In this document: positions 12,803 to 19,762 of the stretch, in pieces
Layout: each line of letters begins with the position of its first letter
How positions within the stretch are numbered: the stretch's first letter is position 1
Origin: Roseivirga sp. UBA6061
GTDB lineage: Bacteria; Bacteroidota; Bacteroidia; Cytophagales; Cyclobacteriaceae
Direction of reading: 5' to 3'
NCBI GenBank assembly: GCA_002427745.1
Contig: DIYF01000167.1
Location: forward strand, 2,251 to 24,664
Length of the DNA: 22,414 nucleotides
The notes under the pieces: generated by a model
What the model was told of the DNA's origin: nothing
Seen by the model: only the letters and a program-made list of their open reading frames with translations
Databases searched by the model: none
Made by a program: the position numbers and the translations under genes

Positions 12803-13765
12803 ATGATTTTCAATAAGGATAAAAAAAGAAAACAATCCGTAGTTGATTATTTCAGTTATCTGAACTCTGAAGTTATTCCCAGGGACATCGATTCTGAAGT
12901 CACTAAAGCCATCAATAACGCGTATCAAACCGGACTTGAACTTATAGAAAATAATGAATGGGGTACTGCATTCGAAACTATGTCGGAGCAATTGACAGAA
13001 CACTTTTTTATACTTGATAGACCGGGAATAGAGCTTGTTCGAAAAGTTACTGATTTGTGTAAACTCGACTCTGATTGGGAGTTTAAATTGAGGCGTATTC
13101 TTTCGTTGGGATACAAACCCGGAAGTTGGAGATTAACCGATGCAGAAGAATTAGCCAGGGAATTTAAATACACATATTACAAACCCAGTAGAAGAATAAC
13201 CGAACAACTTAAACCAGGAAACAGTGCAAAAGTGACACTTGAGTTTAAATCCTCAAATAATGAGCATCCATCAGGTGAAAGAATGTGGATTCAAATAAAG
13301 GAGATTAAAAATGATGTATTTACCGGGCACCTGGACAATAGTCCATTTTATATCCATGACCTTTATGCTGGAGACGTAATAATATTCGAACATAAGCACA
13401 TTATTGATCATGACTTAGATATCACCGAGCCAAACTTAGTTGATAAGTATATTAATCGCTGTTTTGTGACATCTAAAGTCCTTTATGAGAACCATAAAGT
13501 TCATTACCTGTATAGAGAAGAACCCATTGAAAAGGACCCTGAAAGAGATTATGAAGACACCGGCTGGAGAATAATGGCTGGTGATGAATCTGAGGAATAC
13601 ATGGATAATGCAGATAATATTCACCTGGTATCTCTAGGGGCAGTCTTAAAACGAGATGACTCATTTGTAGATGTTCTGGATGCTCCTATCGGTTCAGCTT
13701 TCGAGAAAAAAGAAAACGGAAAGTTTGAATTGATAAATGAGGCTGACGCTGGGTATAGTTCATAG
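12803..13765 (+). CDS. Multidomain immunity-like protein (DUF2314-like plus Imm33/DUF2185)
   Basis: This 320-residue protein appears to have three parts. Residues about 1-115 are helical ('NAYQTGLELIENNEWGTAFETMSEQL', resembling MafI-type small immunity proteins). Residues about 118-205 resemble DUF2314-like modules ('PSGERMWIQIKEIKNDVFTGHLDNSPFYIHDLYAGDVIIFEHKHIID'). Residues about 215-315 match DUF2185/Imm33 ('RCFVTSKVL', 'VHYLYREEP', 'DTGWRIMAGDESEEYMDNADNIHLVSLGAVL', 'DAPIGSAFEK'). Imm33 domains occur in immunity proteins of polymorphic toxin systems. No toxin is adjacent. The start ATG at 12803 sits beside the repeat-derived frame. By eye it is more A+T-rich than the MocR locus to its right. 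The C-terminal domain call is the firmest. Confidence 0.78.
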   Translation: MIFNKDKKRKQSVVDYFSYLNSEVIPRDIDSEVTKAINNAYQTGLELIENNEWGTAFETMSEQLTEHFFILDRPGIELVRKVTDLCKLDSDWEFKLRRILSLGYKPGSWRLTDAEELAREFKYTYYKPSRRITEQLKPGNSAKVTLEFKSSNNEHPSGERMWIQIKEIKNDVFTGHLDNSPFYIHDLYAGDVIIFEHKHIIDHDLDITEPNLVDKYINRCFVTSKVLYENHKVHYLYREEPIEKDPERDYEDTGWRIMAGDESEEYMDNADNIHLVSLGAVLKRDDSFVDVLDAPIGSAFEKKENGKFELINEADAGYSS

Positions 13766-13900
13766 GCGTTTACGGCTCGACATCTTACCCTCAAAACCTT
13801 GTCCCATATCAGTAAATAACTATAGAGACCTTAAAGTAATGTATTGGGCCTGCAACAGACAGGAGTTTCTACGAGCAACTCTGAGCGGGTAACCTTTCTA

Positions 13901-15406
13901 CTATACCAGGTTCATTACCAGGGAGTTTTCTGCCTTTACGGTTTTCATGGCCTTGCCCAGGATTCTGACCACCTCTCGCTGCTCCTCATTATTGAGTGAA
14001 GCAAAGCCCATACGGATGTGATTATGTGCTCCTTTCTGCTGATCAAAGAGCTGCCAGTCGGGGATTTTCAAACCGTCCTTCATACATTCTTGTGCTACCT
14101 TTCCCCAGTTTAGGGCCTTGTCCATACCCACCCATACGGCCATACCACCTTCGGGCTTTTTGAAGTGCACAAATTCACCCAGTTCGGTTTCCAACAGGTT
14201 GCAGAAATAATCCCTGCGCTCTTTGTAGAGCTTCAGAGCCTTCTTACTGTGTCTCTGAAAATCACCCTGCTGGATCATCTGGGCAATGGCTCTTTCAAGA
14301 ATAGCATCTCCCTGTCGGTCAATGATCCTCCTCAGATGAGCGGTCTCTTCTATCAAATCTTCAGAGGCCACCATATACCCCACACGATAGGCAGGAGCTA
14401 CAATCTTACAAATCGCCCCCATATACACTACATTTCCTGATCGATCGGCACTGGCCAGTGGTAGCAAGGGTGCATTCTGGTAGTGAAAATCATAATCGTA
14501 GTCATCTTCCAGGATGGCGAAGTTATACTTCTCAGCAAGCTGCACCAGGTGTAGCCTGCGCTCGGCACTCAGGGTGACGGTAGTGGGGTGATGGTGGTGC
14601 GAGGTAACAAATACGGCTTTGATCTGCCGCTGTTGGCAAATCGCTTCGATGGCATTGGTATCAATCCCCTCCTCGTCTACCGGCACATATTGTAGTGCTG
14701 CTCCGGCATCCTGCAGGGTGAGGTTGGCGGTGATATAGTTGCTTTGCCCCACCACGGCTATATCTCCGGGTTTTATGATCATTTGAGCTGACAGATACAT
14801 GCCCATCTGGCTCCCCCGGGTGATCAGGATATTCTTCATGGTGATGTTCATCCCACGGGTCTCCTGGAGGTAACCGGCCAGTACCTCTCTGAGCAGCGTA
14901 TCACCATGCACCGGACCGTAGGACAGGTATTTCTTATTGTAACTCCGCGATACAATGCTCTTATGATTACGCAGTATCTCCAGCACCGGGGCAATTCTCA
15001 CATCCGGTACCCCTTCATCCAGCATCAGGCCATTGGGTACAAACTCTTTGGCCCGTTTGAGGTCATGACGGGGATAGAAAGGGAAGCCCGCTTTCTCCCG
15101 ATTGGCTCTTCTGCTCTCTTCATCGGTGAGTTTTCTGGCATCTACAATGGGGAGCTTATTGCTGACAAAAGTGCCCTTGGAAGGGATTACCTCTATCCAG
15201 CCCTGGCTCATCAGCTCATCATAGGCCGCCACCACCGTCTTGCGATGCACCTCCAGCGACTCTGACAATAAACGCGTACCGGGCAGCTTCACCCCTTTCC
15301 CCAATACACCAGACTTGATCAGTAAGGTCATGCCATTGCTGATCTGCAAAAATACCGGAAGATCACCACTCCGGTTGAGTTTGATAAGATTCTTAAAAGC
15401 TAACAT
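13901..15406 (-). CDS. MocR-type GntR/aminotransferase regulator (PdxR-like)
   Basis: This 501-residue protein has an N-terminal GntR winged helix (about 10-82; 'GVKLPGTRLLSESLEVHRKTVVAAYDELMSQGWIEVIPSKGTFVS') and a fold-type I aminotransferase domain (about 125-490). The PLP site is intact: 'ILEDDYDYDF' (301-307 acidic cluster) and the Schiff-base lysine K334 in 'YMGAICKIVAPAYRVGYMVA'. MocR proteins bind PLP or its adducts as an effector rather than as a catalyst, and regulate vitamin B6 or other amine-related genes. It diverges from the five-gene run at 15497-18267, with repeats in the gap that resemble a MocR operator. The neighbouring FMN-binding PNPOx-like gene supports a flavin or PLP link (inference). 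Confidence 0.93.
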   Translation of the reverse strand: MLAFKNLIKLNRSGDLPVFLQISNGMTLLIKSGVLGKGVKLPGTRLLSESLEVHRKTVVAAYDELMSQGWIEVIPSKGTFVSNKLPIVDARKLTDEESRRANREKAGFPFYPRHDLKRAKEFVPNGLMLDEGVPDVRIAPVLEILRNHKSIVSRSYNKKYLSYGPVHGDTLLREVLAGYLQETRGMNITMKNILITRGSQMGMYLSAQMIIKPGDIAVVGQSNYITANLTLQDAGAALQYVPVDEEGIDTNAIEAICQQRQIKAVFVTSHHHHPTTVTLSAERRLHLVQLAEKYNFAILEDDYDYDFHYQNAPLLPLASADRSGNVVYMGAICKIVAPAYRVGYMVASEDLIEETAHLRRIIDRQGDAILERAIAQMIQQGDFQRHSKKALKLYKERRDYFCNLLETELGEFVHFKKPEGGMAVWVGMDKALNWGKVAQECMKDGLKIPDWQLFDQQKGAHNHIRMGFASLNNEEQREVVRILGKAMKTVKAENSLVMNLV

Positions 15407-15409
15407 ACC

Positions 15410-15450
15410 GGACTATTTAGTATATAAAGACTGGACTCTGTAAATAGTCC
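15410..15450. promoter_or_regulatory. Operator-like repeats between the MocR gene and the VOC gene
   Basis: GGACTATTTA (15410-15419) and TAAATAGTCC (15441-15450) are perfect inverted repeats 21 bases apart. A third GGACT at 15433 lies in direct orientation, 23 bases from the first. Direct plus inverted half-sites about two helical turns apart are typical of MocR-binding regions. Confidence 0.65.
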
Positions 15451-15468
15451 GCCAAAGATATAGGTTTG
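15437..15468 (+). promoter_or_regulatory. Promoter of the VOC-to-GNAT run
   Basis: TAGGTTTG (15461-15468) matches the Bacteroidota -7 consensus TAnnTTTG, with TCTG (15437-15440, consensus TTTG) 20 bases upstream. The -33 box lies inside the operator-like repeats. On the other strand TATCTTTG (15460-15453) abuts it, a possible -7 for the MocR gene, but no correctly spaced -33 was found for that direction. Confidence 0.55.
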
Positions 15469-15496
15469 TTTTATCAAATACGAAATCATTTAGTCA

Positions 15497-15874
15497 ATGA
15501 ATTTGAATCAGATCACCATTCCATCGCTCGATCTTTCGGTAGCAGTACCTTTTTACCAAAAGCTCGGACTAAGGCTGATTGTAGATGCCCTGCCTCGTTA
15601 TGCGAGGTTTGAGTTACCGGAGGGGGAAGCGACTTTCTCCATCCATCTGGTAGAAGAATTGCCTGGCGGAAATGGCGTGGTACTCTACTTTGAAACCGAG
15701 GATGTAGAGGCTAAAGTGAAAGAACTGCAGGCGCAGGGGATTGCTTTTAATCTGCTGCCTACCGAGCAAAGCTGGCTCTGGAAAGAAGCGCGACTCACCG
15801 ACCCGGATGGTAACCAACTGATCATTTTTTATGCTGGTAACAACAGAAAAAATCCACCCTGGCGGGTAAACTAA
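15497..15874 (+). CDS. VOC/glyoxalase-like protein
   Basis: This 125-residue protein is a single VOC domain: 'MNLNQITIPSLDLSVAVPFYQKLGLRLIVDALPRYARFELPEGEATFSIHLVEE', then 'GVVLYFETEDVEAKVKELQAQGIAF', and 'LWKEARLTDPDGNQLIIFYAG'. Members dimerise and may bind a metal; the residues of a glyoxalase I metal site are not clearly all present, so no reaction is claimed. It is the first gene of the run controlled from the MocR intergenic region and lies 69 bases before the FMN-binding protein start. Its normal length and complete 'DPDGN' hairpin support an intact gene. Confidence 0.88.
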   Translation: MNLNQITIPSLDLSVAVPFYQKLGLRLIVDALPRYARFELPEGEATFSIHLVEELPGGNGVVLYFETEDVEAKVKELQAQGIAFNLLPTEQSWLWKEARLTDPDGNQLIIFYAGNNRKNPPWRVN

Positions 15875-15943
15875 ATCAGACATAGGGAAATGGGAGGACT
15901 AATTTTTAATAACAGGCCGCTGTCAGGCCCAACTAAAAGAAAC

Positions 15944-16603
15944 ATGAGTGAATTCGAAAAAACGGCATTGAATAAGGTAGTAAGAGGTCCGAAACGTGCC
16001 GACTATGATGAGAAAACCATCTTTGACATTGTGGACAGTCATTTCTTATGTCACCTGGCCTATGTCTATGAAGATACACCGATAGTGATTCCCACGGCAT
16101 ACGGCCGTAAGGGGAACACTTTTTTCGTGCATGGTTCTACCAAGAACCGCATGATCAATTTTCTGTTAAACAATGAGCGTGTCAGCCTCACCGTAACCCA
16201 TATGGATGGCATTGTGCTGGCACGCTCAGTTTTTCATCATTCCTTCAATTATAGATCAGCCGTCATTTTTGGCAAACCCAGACTGGTAACTGACTGGGAT
16301 GAAAAGATGGAAGCCCTTGAGCTTATTACAGACAACATCATCAAAGGAAGGTGGGATGAAGCCCGCATTCCCAATGAAAAGGAAATGAAGGGTACTGCGG
16401 TTATGGCCATTGAAATGACCGAGGCCTCTGCCAAAATCAGGGCGGAAGGTGCCAACGATGAGCCTGAAGATATGGACCTGGATGTCTGGGCAGGTGTATT
16501 ACCTCTGCATGTAGGCTTTAGTGATGCCATTCGCAATGATGACTGTAAGGAAGGCCTGGACCTGCCCGCATCAGTAAAAAGCTTCGAATTTGACCCGAAG
16601 TGA
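15944..16603 (+). CDS. Pyridoxamine 5'-phosphate oxidase-like FMN-binding protein
   Basis: This 219-residue protein belongs to the flavin-nucleotide-binding/PNPOx-like split-barrel family: 'VVRGPKRADYDEKTIFDIVDSHFLCHLAYVYEDTPIVIPTAYGRKGNTFFVHGSTKNRMI', then 'VSLTVTHMDGIVLARSVFHHSFNYRSAVIFGKPRLV' and 'WAGVLPL' near the end. It probably binds FMN and reduces or modifies a small molecule; it is not the PdxH enzyme, which has a different pattern. I chose ATG 15944 (MSEFEKTALNKVVRGPKR), the normal family start; an upstream ATG at 15890 would add 18 atypical residues. It is gene 2 of the MocR-facing run. Confidence 0.88.
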   Translation: MSEFEKTALNKVVRGPKRADYDEKTIFDIVDSHFLCHLAYVYEDTPIVIPTAYGRKGNTFFVHGSTKNRMINFLLNNERVSLTVTHMDGIVLARSVFHHSFNYRSAVIFGKPRLVTDWDEKMEALELITDNIIKGRWDEARIPNEKEMKGTAVMAIEMTEASAKIRAEGANDEPEDMDLDVWAGVLPLHVGFSDAIRNDDCKEGLDLPASVKSFEFDPK

Positions 16604-16646
16604 GTGTTTTAAGAAAGTATCAAAGACCATATTAATTCGAAACAAC

Positions 16647-17225
16647 ATGAAGACTGTCGCTATTATCGTATTTGATAAGTTCACCGATATTGATGTATTC
16701 CTTCCCTGGGATCTTTTTAACAGGGTAAAGCTAAAGGAGCAAAAGTGGCAGGTGAAATTATTGGGAACAGAAGCAACGCATACCTCCATTACAGGGGTGG
16801 ATCTCAAAATGCACGGGCATATTGGTGAAGCATCTAAAGCAGACATTGTTTTCTTTTCAAGCGGCCCGGGTACCCGTCAGTTATATCAAAACCCCAGATA
16901 CCTCAATCGCTTCCATCTGGACCCGGAAAGACAGGTGATTTGTTCTATGTGTTCAGGTGCCCTTATTCTGGCCGGCCTGGGTCTGTTAGATGGTAAATCA
17001 GCTACTACCTACCCTACCGCATTTGATACGTTGGAAGCTATGGGGGTTACAGTTGAACGCAATAGTCACCTGGTAACTCATGGCAATATAGCTACCGCAG
17101 CCGGCTGCCTGGCGGCCATTGATCTGGTAGCCTGGTGTTTGGAAAAAACAGTTGGCAATGAGGTCAAAGAATCGGTTATTGCTTCCGTTCAGGCCATTGG
17201 GCAGGGACAGGTTTGTATCTATTAA
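16647..17225 (+). CDS. DJ-1/PfpI family protein, isonitrile hydratase-like subgroup
   Basis: This 192-residue protein has the class I glutamine-amidotransferase-like fold of DJ-1/PfpI: 'KTVAIIVFDKFTDIDVFLPWDLF' (with an acidic D14 where isonitrile hydratases have theirs), the 'DIVFFSSGPGTR' turn, and a nucleophile elbow 'VICSMCSGALILAGLGLLDG' with C102 the likely catalytic Cys and C99 nearby. It ends with 'THGNIATAAGCLAAIDLVAWCLEK'. Roles in this superfamily include hydratase, glyoxalase and stress functions; none can be assigned. ATG 16647 begins at the first beta-strand; the longer frame from 16590 adds residues overlapping the previous gene. It is gene 3 of the run. Confidence 0.88.
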   Translation: MKTVAIIVFDKFTDIDVFLPWDLFNRVKLKEQKWQVKLLGTEATHTSITGVDLKMHGHIGEASKADIVFFSSGPGTRQLYQNPRYLNRFHLDPERQVICSMCSGALILAGLGLLDGKSATTYPTAFDTLEAMGVTVERNSHLVTHGNIATAAGCLAAIDLVAWCLEKTVGNEVKESVIASVQAIGQGQVCIY

Positions 17226-17234
17226 CATCAGCAT

Positions 17235-17711
17235 ATGGCAGGAAAAACACATAACTACGAAACACATCTGAAATGGACGGGGAATCTGGGCACCGGCACC
17301 AGCAGCTACCAGGCCTACGGTCGCGATTACAGTGTAAGGATTGGTGATAAGCCTGAACTTCTCGGGTCCTCAGACCCATCGTTCAGAGGTGATCCGGAGC
17401 GGCATAACCCTGAAGACCTTTTGGTGGCTTCTCTGTCTGGTTGCCATATGCTGTGCTACCTGCATCTCTGCGCGGTGAATAAAGTGGTGGTACTCGACTA
17501 CGAAGATCAGGCCACGGGTGTGATGGTGGAAACGGCCGGTAGTGGCGGTCACTTTGAGCAGGTAACCTTGCACCCCAAAGTCACACTGGCCGATGCCTCT
17601 ATGCAAGAAAAGGCTGATGAGCTTCATGAACAGGCTAACAAGGTTTGTTTTATCGCCAACTCAGTCAACTTTCCGGTGCATCATAAAGCGAGTTATGTCG
17701 TAGAGGATTAG
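17235..17711 (+). CDS. OsmC family peroxiredoxin-like protein
   Basis: This 158-residue protein is an OsmC/Ohr-type thiol peroxidase: 'YETHLKWTGNLGTGTSSYQAYGRDYSVRIGDKPELLGSSDPSFRGDPERHNPEDLLVASLSGCHMLCYLHLCA' with peroxidatic C70, and 'ELHEQANKVCFIANSVNFPVHHKA' with resolving C138. The 'RHNPEDLLVASLSGCHM' motif is typical. Ohr/OsmC enzymes detoxify organic hydroperoxides. It begins 9 bases after the DJ-1-like stop and is followed after 7 bases by the GNAT gene, so it is clearly operonic. Together with the DJ-1, FMN and VOC proteins it points to a response to electrophiles or peroxides (inference). Confidence 0.93.
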   Translation: MAGKTHNYETHLKWTGNLGTGTSSYQAYGRDYSVRIGDKPELLGSSDPSFRGDPERHNPEDLLVASLSGCHMLCYLHLCAVNKVVVLDYEDQATGVMVETAGSGGHFEQVTLHPKVTLADASMQEKADELHEQANKVCFIANSVNFPVHHKASYVVED

Positions 17712-17718
17712 GAGATTA

Positions 17719-18267
17719 TTGAACCTAACCAGTAAAGCAGTGGAAAATATTGAAATCCGTCAACTCGATAAAAGTGATTTTGAGGCCTTTGCCGAGTTAA
17801 GATTTATGGGGTTCAGAACCGACCCTACCTCCTTCTGGAATACAGAAGAAGAGGCAGCACCCGGGTTAAAGGAAAAGTATGAAGCACGGGTTGCCCGAGG
17901 TAAGAATTTCACACTGGGTGCTTTTTCAGGGAACAAGCTGGTGGGGATCATGGCACTTACCCGGTACGAACTCAACAAGCTGGCCCATAAAGGAGATATA
18001 CACGGGGTTTATGTACACCCTGATTTCAGAGGAATGAAAATAGCTGATACGCTATTGAAAGAAACCCTGAAGCGAGGCTTCGCAACAGAGGGAATTATTT
18101 TGATAGGCCTGAGCGTAACAGCCATCAATTCTGCAGCCCGGGCACTGTACGAGAAACATGGCTTTGTGGTGTGTGGGCTGGAAAAACAGGGCATGCAGGT
18201 AGATGGTGTGCTCTATGATCAGTACTGGATGCAGTTATTTAAAGAACAATACGATGAGTCACTTTAG
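17719..18267 (+). CDS. GNAT family N-acetyltransferase
   Basis: This 182-residue protein is a GNAT acyltransferase: 'IEIRQLDKSDFEAFAELRFMGF', then 'NFTLGAFSGNKLVGIMALTRYE', the acetyl-CoA motif A 'GDIHGVYVHPDFRGMKIADTLLKETLKRGF', and 'LIGLSVTAINSAARALYEKHGFVVCGLEK'. The start chosen is TTG 17719, which has AGGAG eight bases upstream; a GTG at 17740 would trim seven residues and also fits the family. Substrate unknown; such enzymes acetylate antibiotics, amines or protein ends. It is the fifth and apparently last gene of the MocR-facing run. Confidence 0.88.
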   Translation: MNLTSKAVENIEIRQLDKSDFEAFAELRFMGFRTDPTSFWNTEEEAAPGLKEKYEARVARGKNFTLGAFSGNKLVGIMALTRYELNKLAHKGDIHGVYVHPDFRGMKIADTLLKETLKRGFATEGIILIGLSVTAINSAARALYEKHGFVVCGLEKQGMQVDGVLYDQYWMQLFKEQYDESL

Positions 18268-18442
18268 CATTGGATATCAACCGGAGGAAGGGAATGGTGT
18301 TTTGCTCAAAATAGCCTTGCAAAACAAAGCTCATTATATACCTCAAAGGCCGAGCCCTGTTAGCTACCGCAAATCTGTCCGTCTCTATCTTATGATGGTC
18401 AACTGGCTGGCACGCCCGGCAGTGACAGGACTTACTAAATAA
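18254..18442 (+). CDS. Small ORF after the GNAT gene, doubtful
   Basis: An ATG at 18254, overlapping the GNAT stop by 14 bases, opens a 62-residue frame (MSHFSIGYQPEEGNGVLLKI..., ending 'MMVNWLARPAVTGLTK'). No family is recognised. The antiparallel strand is also open (18239-18454), which is common by chance at this length. It could be a small gene, a remnant, or noncoding DNA. The sequence 18268-18523 otherwise shows nothing but a short GACCCGGGTC palindrome near 18459. Confidence 0.2.
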   Translation: MSHFSIGYQPEEGNGVLLKIALQNKAHYIPQRPSPVSYRKSVRLYLMMVNWLARPAVTGLTK

Positions 18443-18523
18443 GGCTGGTCTCACTAAGACCCGGGTCTGTTCTCATCTTATGGCGCTGTTTTCGTATCTT
18501 CATAGAGTCGTTTTCTCTATTCA

Positions 18524-19624
18524 GTGTCATTCAAAAGAGCATATATCGCGATTCTGGTCTGCCTGATGATGCAAACTCATCTGACGGCCAGACACTTCCC
18601 GGAACCTCAAAAACCTGATACTGCACTGATCCAGCTTTGTCTGATACTGGATGTAAGCGGCAGTATGGAAGGACTACTTTACCAGGCCCAGACACAAGTA
18701 TGGGGTCTGATGGACTATGTACAAAGCTTTCGCAGGAGGTCAAAAGAAACGGTAGTAGAAGTAGCCCTGATTACGGTGGGTAACGGTGCCATGTATGAAG
18801 GGCAGCATTATATGGATTTGGTATCTCCCTTTACCCCTGATCGGAATGCGCTGGCCGACCAGCTTTTTCTCCTGAAAATTGAAGGCTCCAGTGAACAGTA
18901 CGGCAAAGCGATATCTCTGGCACTTGACAGTCTTACATGGCACGATAAAAGTGAGCTAAAGAGCATTATCGTGCTCGGTAATGAGTCATTTGACCAGGGT
19001 GATACAGATTATAAAGAGATCACCACAGAAGCAGCAAAACGCGGCATTTTGGTAAACACCATTTTCTGTGGGGAAGAAACCATCGGAATAGAGGAACACT
19101 GGTTGCATGCATCTGAGCTTGGCAAAGGTGCCTACGCCTATATAGACCAGACTGCTCATGCTAATCGGGAGACGCCCTTTGACCGACAGATTTTCAGATT
19201 GTACAATAAATACCTGCTCAGCTATGGAGATTCCTCTCTGGTCAGGGCAGCTAAAAAACTCAAAGGAGATCAGATCAGCCCGGCCTATCGTGATATGCTC
19301 TTTTATCGTCTGGACCACCAGAAACAGGAAAAAGATATCATCGATCGCTTTGAGGAAAGTGAATGGGACCTGAACCGTATTGACCCTGAGTACATACCGG
19401 AAGCTCTTAAACAACTGGGAGACCGGGGACTCAAGGAATATCTGGTAAAAAAGGCCCAGGAGCGTAACAATGCCCGTGACGGACTAAAGGTCTACAGAGA
19501 TAAGATCAATGGATATATTCAGGTAAAGTCCAGCGGAGATTCCGGGGACAAGAACCTCAAAGATGCCGTTGAAGAAATTCTGGGTAAACAGCTCAAAGCG
19601 AAACGCTTTAAAAGAGCAAAGTAA
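18524..19624 (+). CDS. Secreted von Willebrand factor A domain protein
   Basis: This 366-residue protein begins at GTG 18524 with a signal peptide (MSFKRAYIAILVCLMMQTHLTA). The vWA domain, about residues 34-225, has an intact MIDAS start, 'LCLILDVSGSMEG' (D43-x-S45-x-S47), and a later 'SIIVLGNESFDQGD'. The C-terminal third is helical and charged ('REYLVKKAQERNNARDGLKVYRDKINGYIQVKSSG'). vWA proteins bind partners through a divalent metal ion; secreted ones are usually envelope or surface components. It is alone on the plus strand, with a strong hairpin-plus-T terminator behind it, so it is probably monocistronic. The partner is unknown. Confidence 0.85.
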   Translation: MSFKRAYIAILVCLMMQTHLTARHFPEPQKPDTALIQLCLILDVSGSMEGLLYQAQTQVWGLMDYVQSFRRRSKETVVEVALITVGNGAMYEGQHYMDLVSPFTPDRNALADQLFLLKIEGSSEQYGKAISLALDSLTWHDKSELKSIIVLGNESFDQGDTDYKEITTEAAKRGILVNTIFCGEETIGIEEHWLHASELGKGAYAYIDQTAHANRETPFDRQIFRLYNKYLLSYGDSSLVRAAKKLKGDQISPAYRDMLFYRLDHQKQEKDIIDRFEESEWDLNRIDPEYIPEALKQLGDRGLKEYLVKKAQERNNARDGLKVYRDKINGYIQVKSSGDSGDKNLKDAVEEILGKQLKAKRFKRAK

Positions 19625-19700
19625 ACCGTGACCGAAGCCCAAGGTCTTCTGCGCTGTGTTTTCGCAATATTTCTCTGATTGAGAAGGACAGCCAGATAGG

Positions 19701-19741
19701 CCCGAGACCCTGAAACAAGTTCAGGGTGACCCGGGGTTTTT
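19701..19741 (+). terminator. Dispersed hairpin repeat acting as terminator of the vWA gene
   Basis: ACCCTGAA (19707-19714) pairs with TTCAGGGT (19720-19727) around ACAAG, and the outer CCCG (19701-19704) pairs with CGGG (19732-19735). TTTTT follows at 19737-19741. The inner unit GAGACCCTGAA...TTCAGGGTGAC is a widely dispersed intergenic hairpin in this phylum, as I recall, and shares its outer bases with the hairpin at 6738-6764. Confidence 0.7.
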
Positions 19742-19762
19742 GTCAAATAAGATGGCCTGTTC

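Noticed and set aside
12710..13003. Minus-strand 97-codon frame across copy D and the immunity-like gene
   Set aside because: It is antisense to the 12803 gene and shows no domain; the apparent hydrophobicity comes from the A+T-rich opposite strand.
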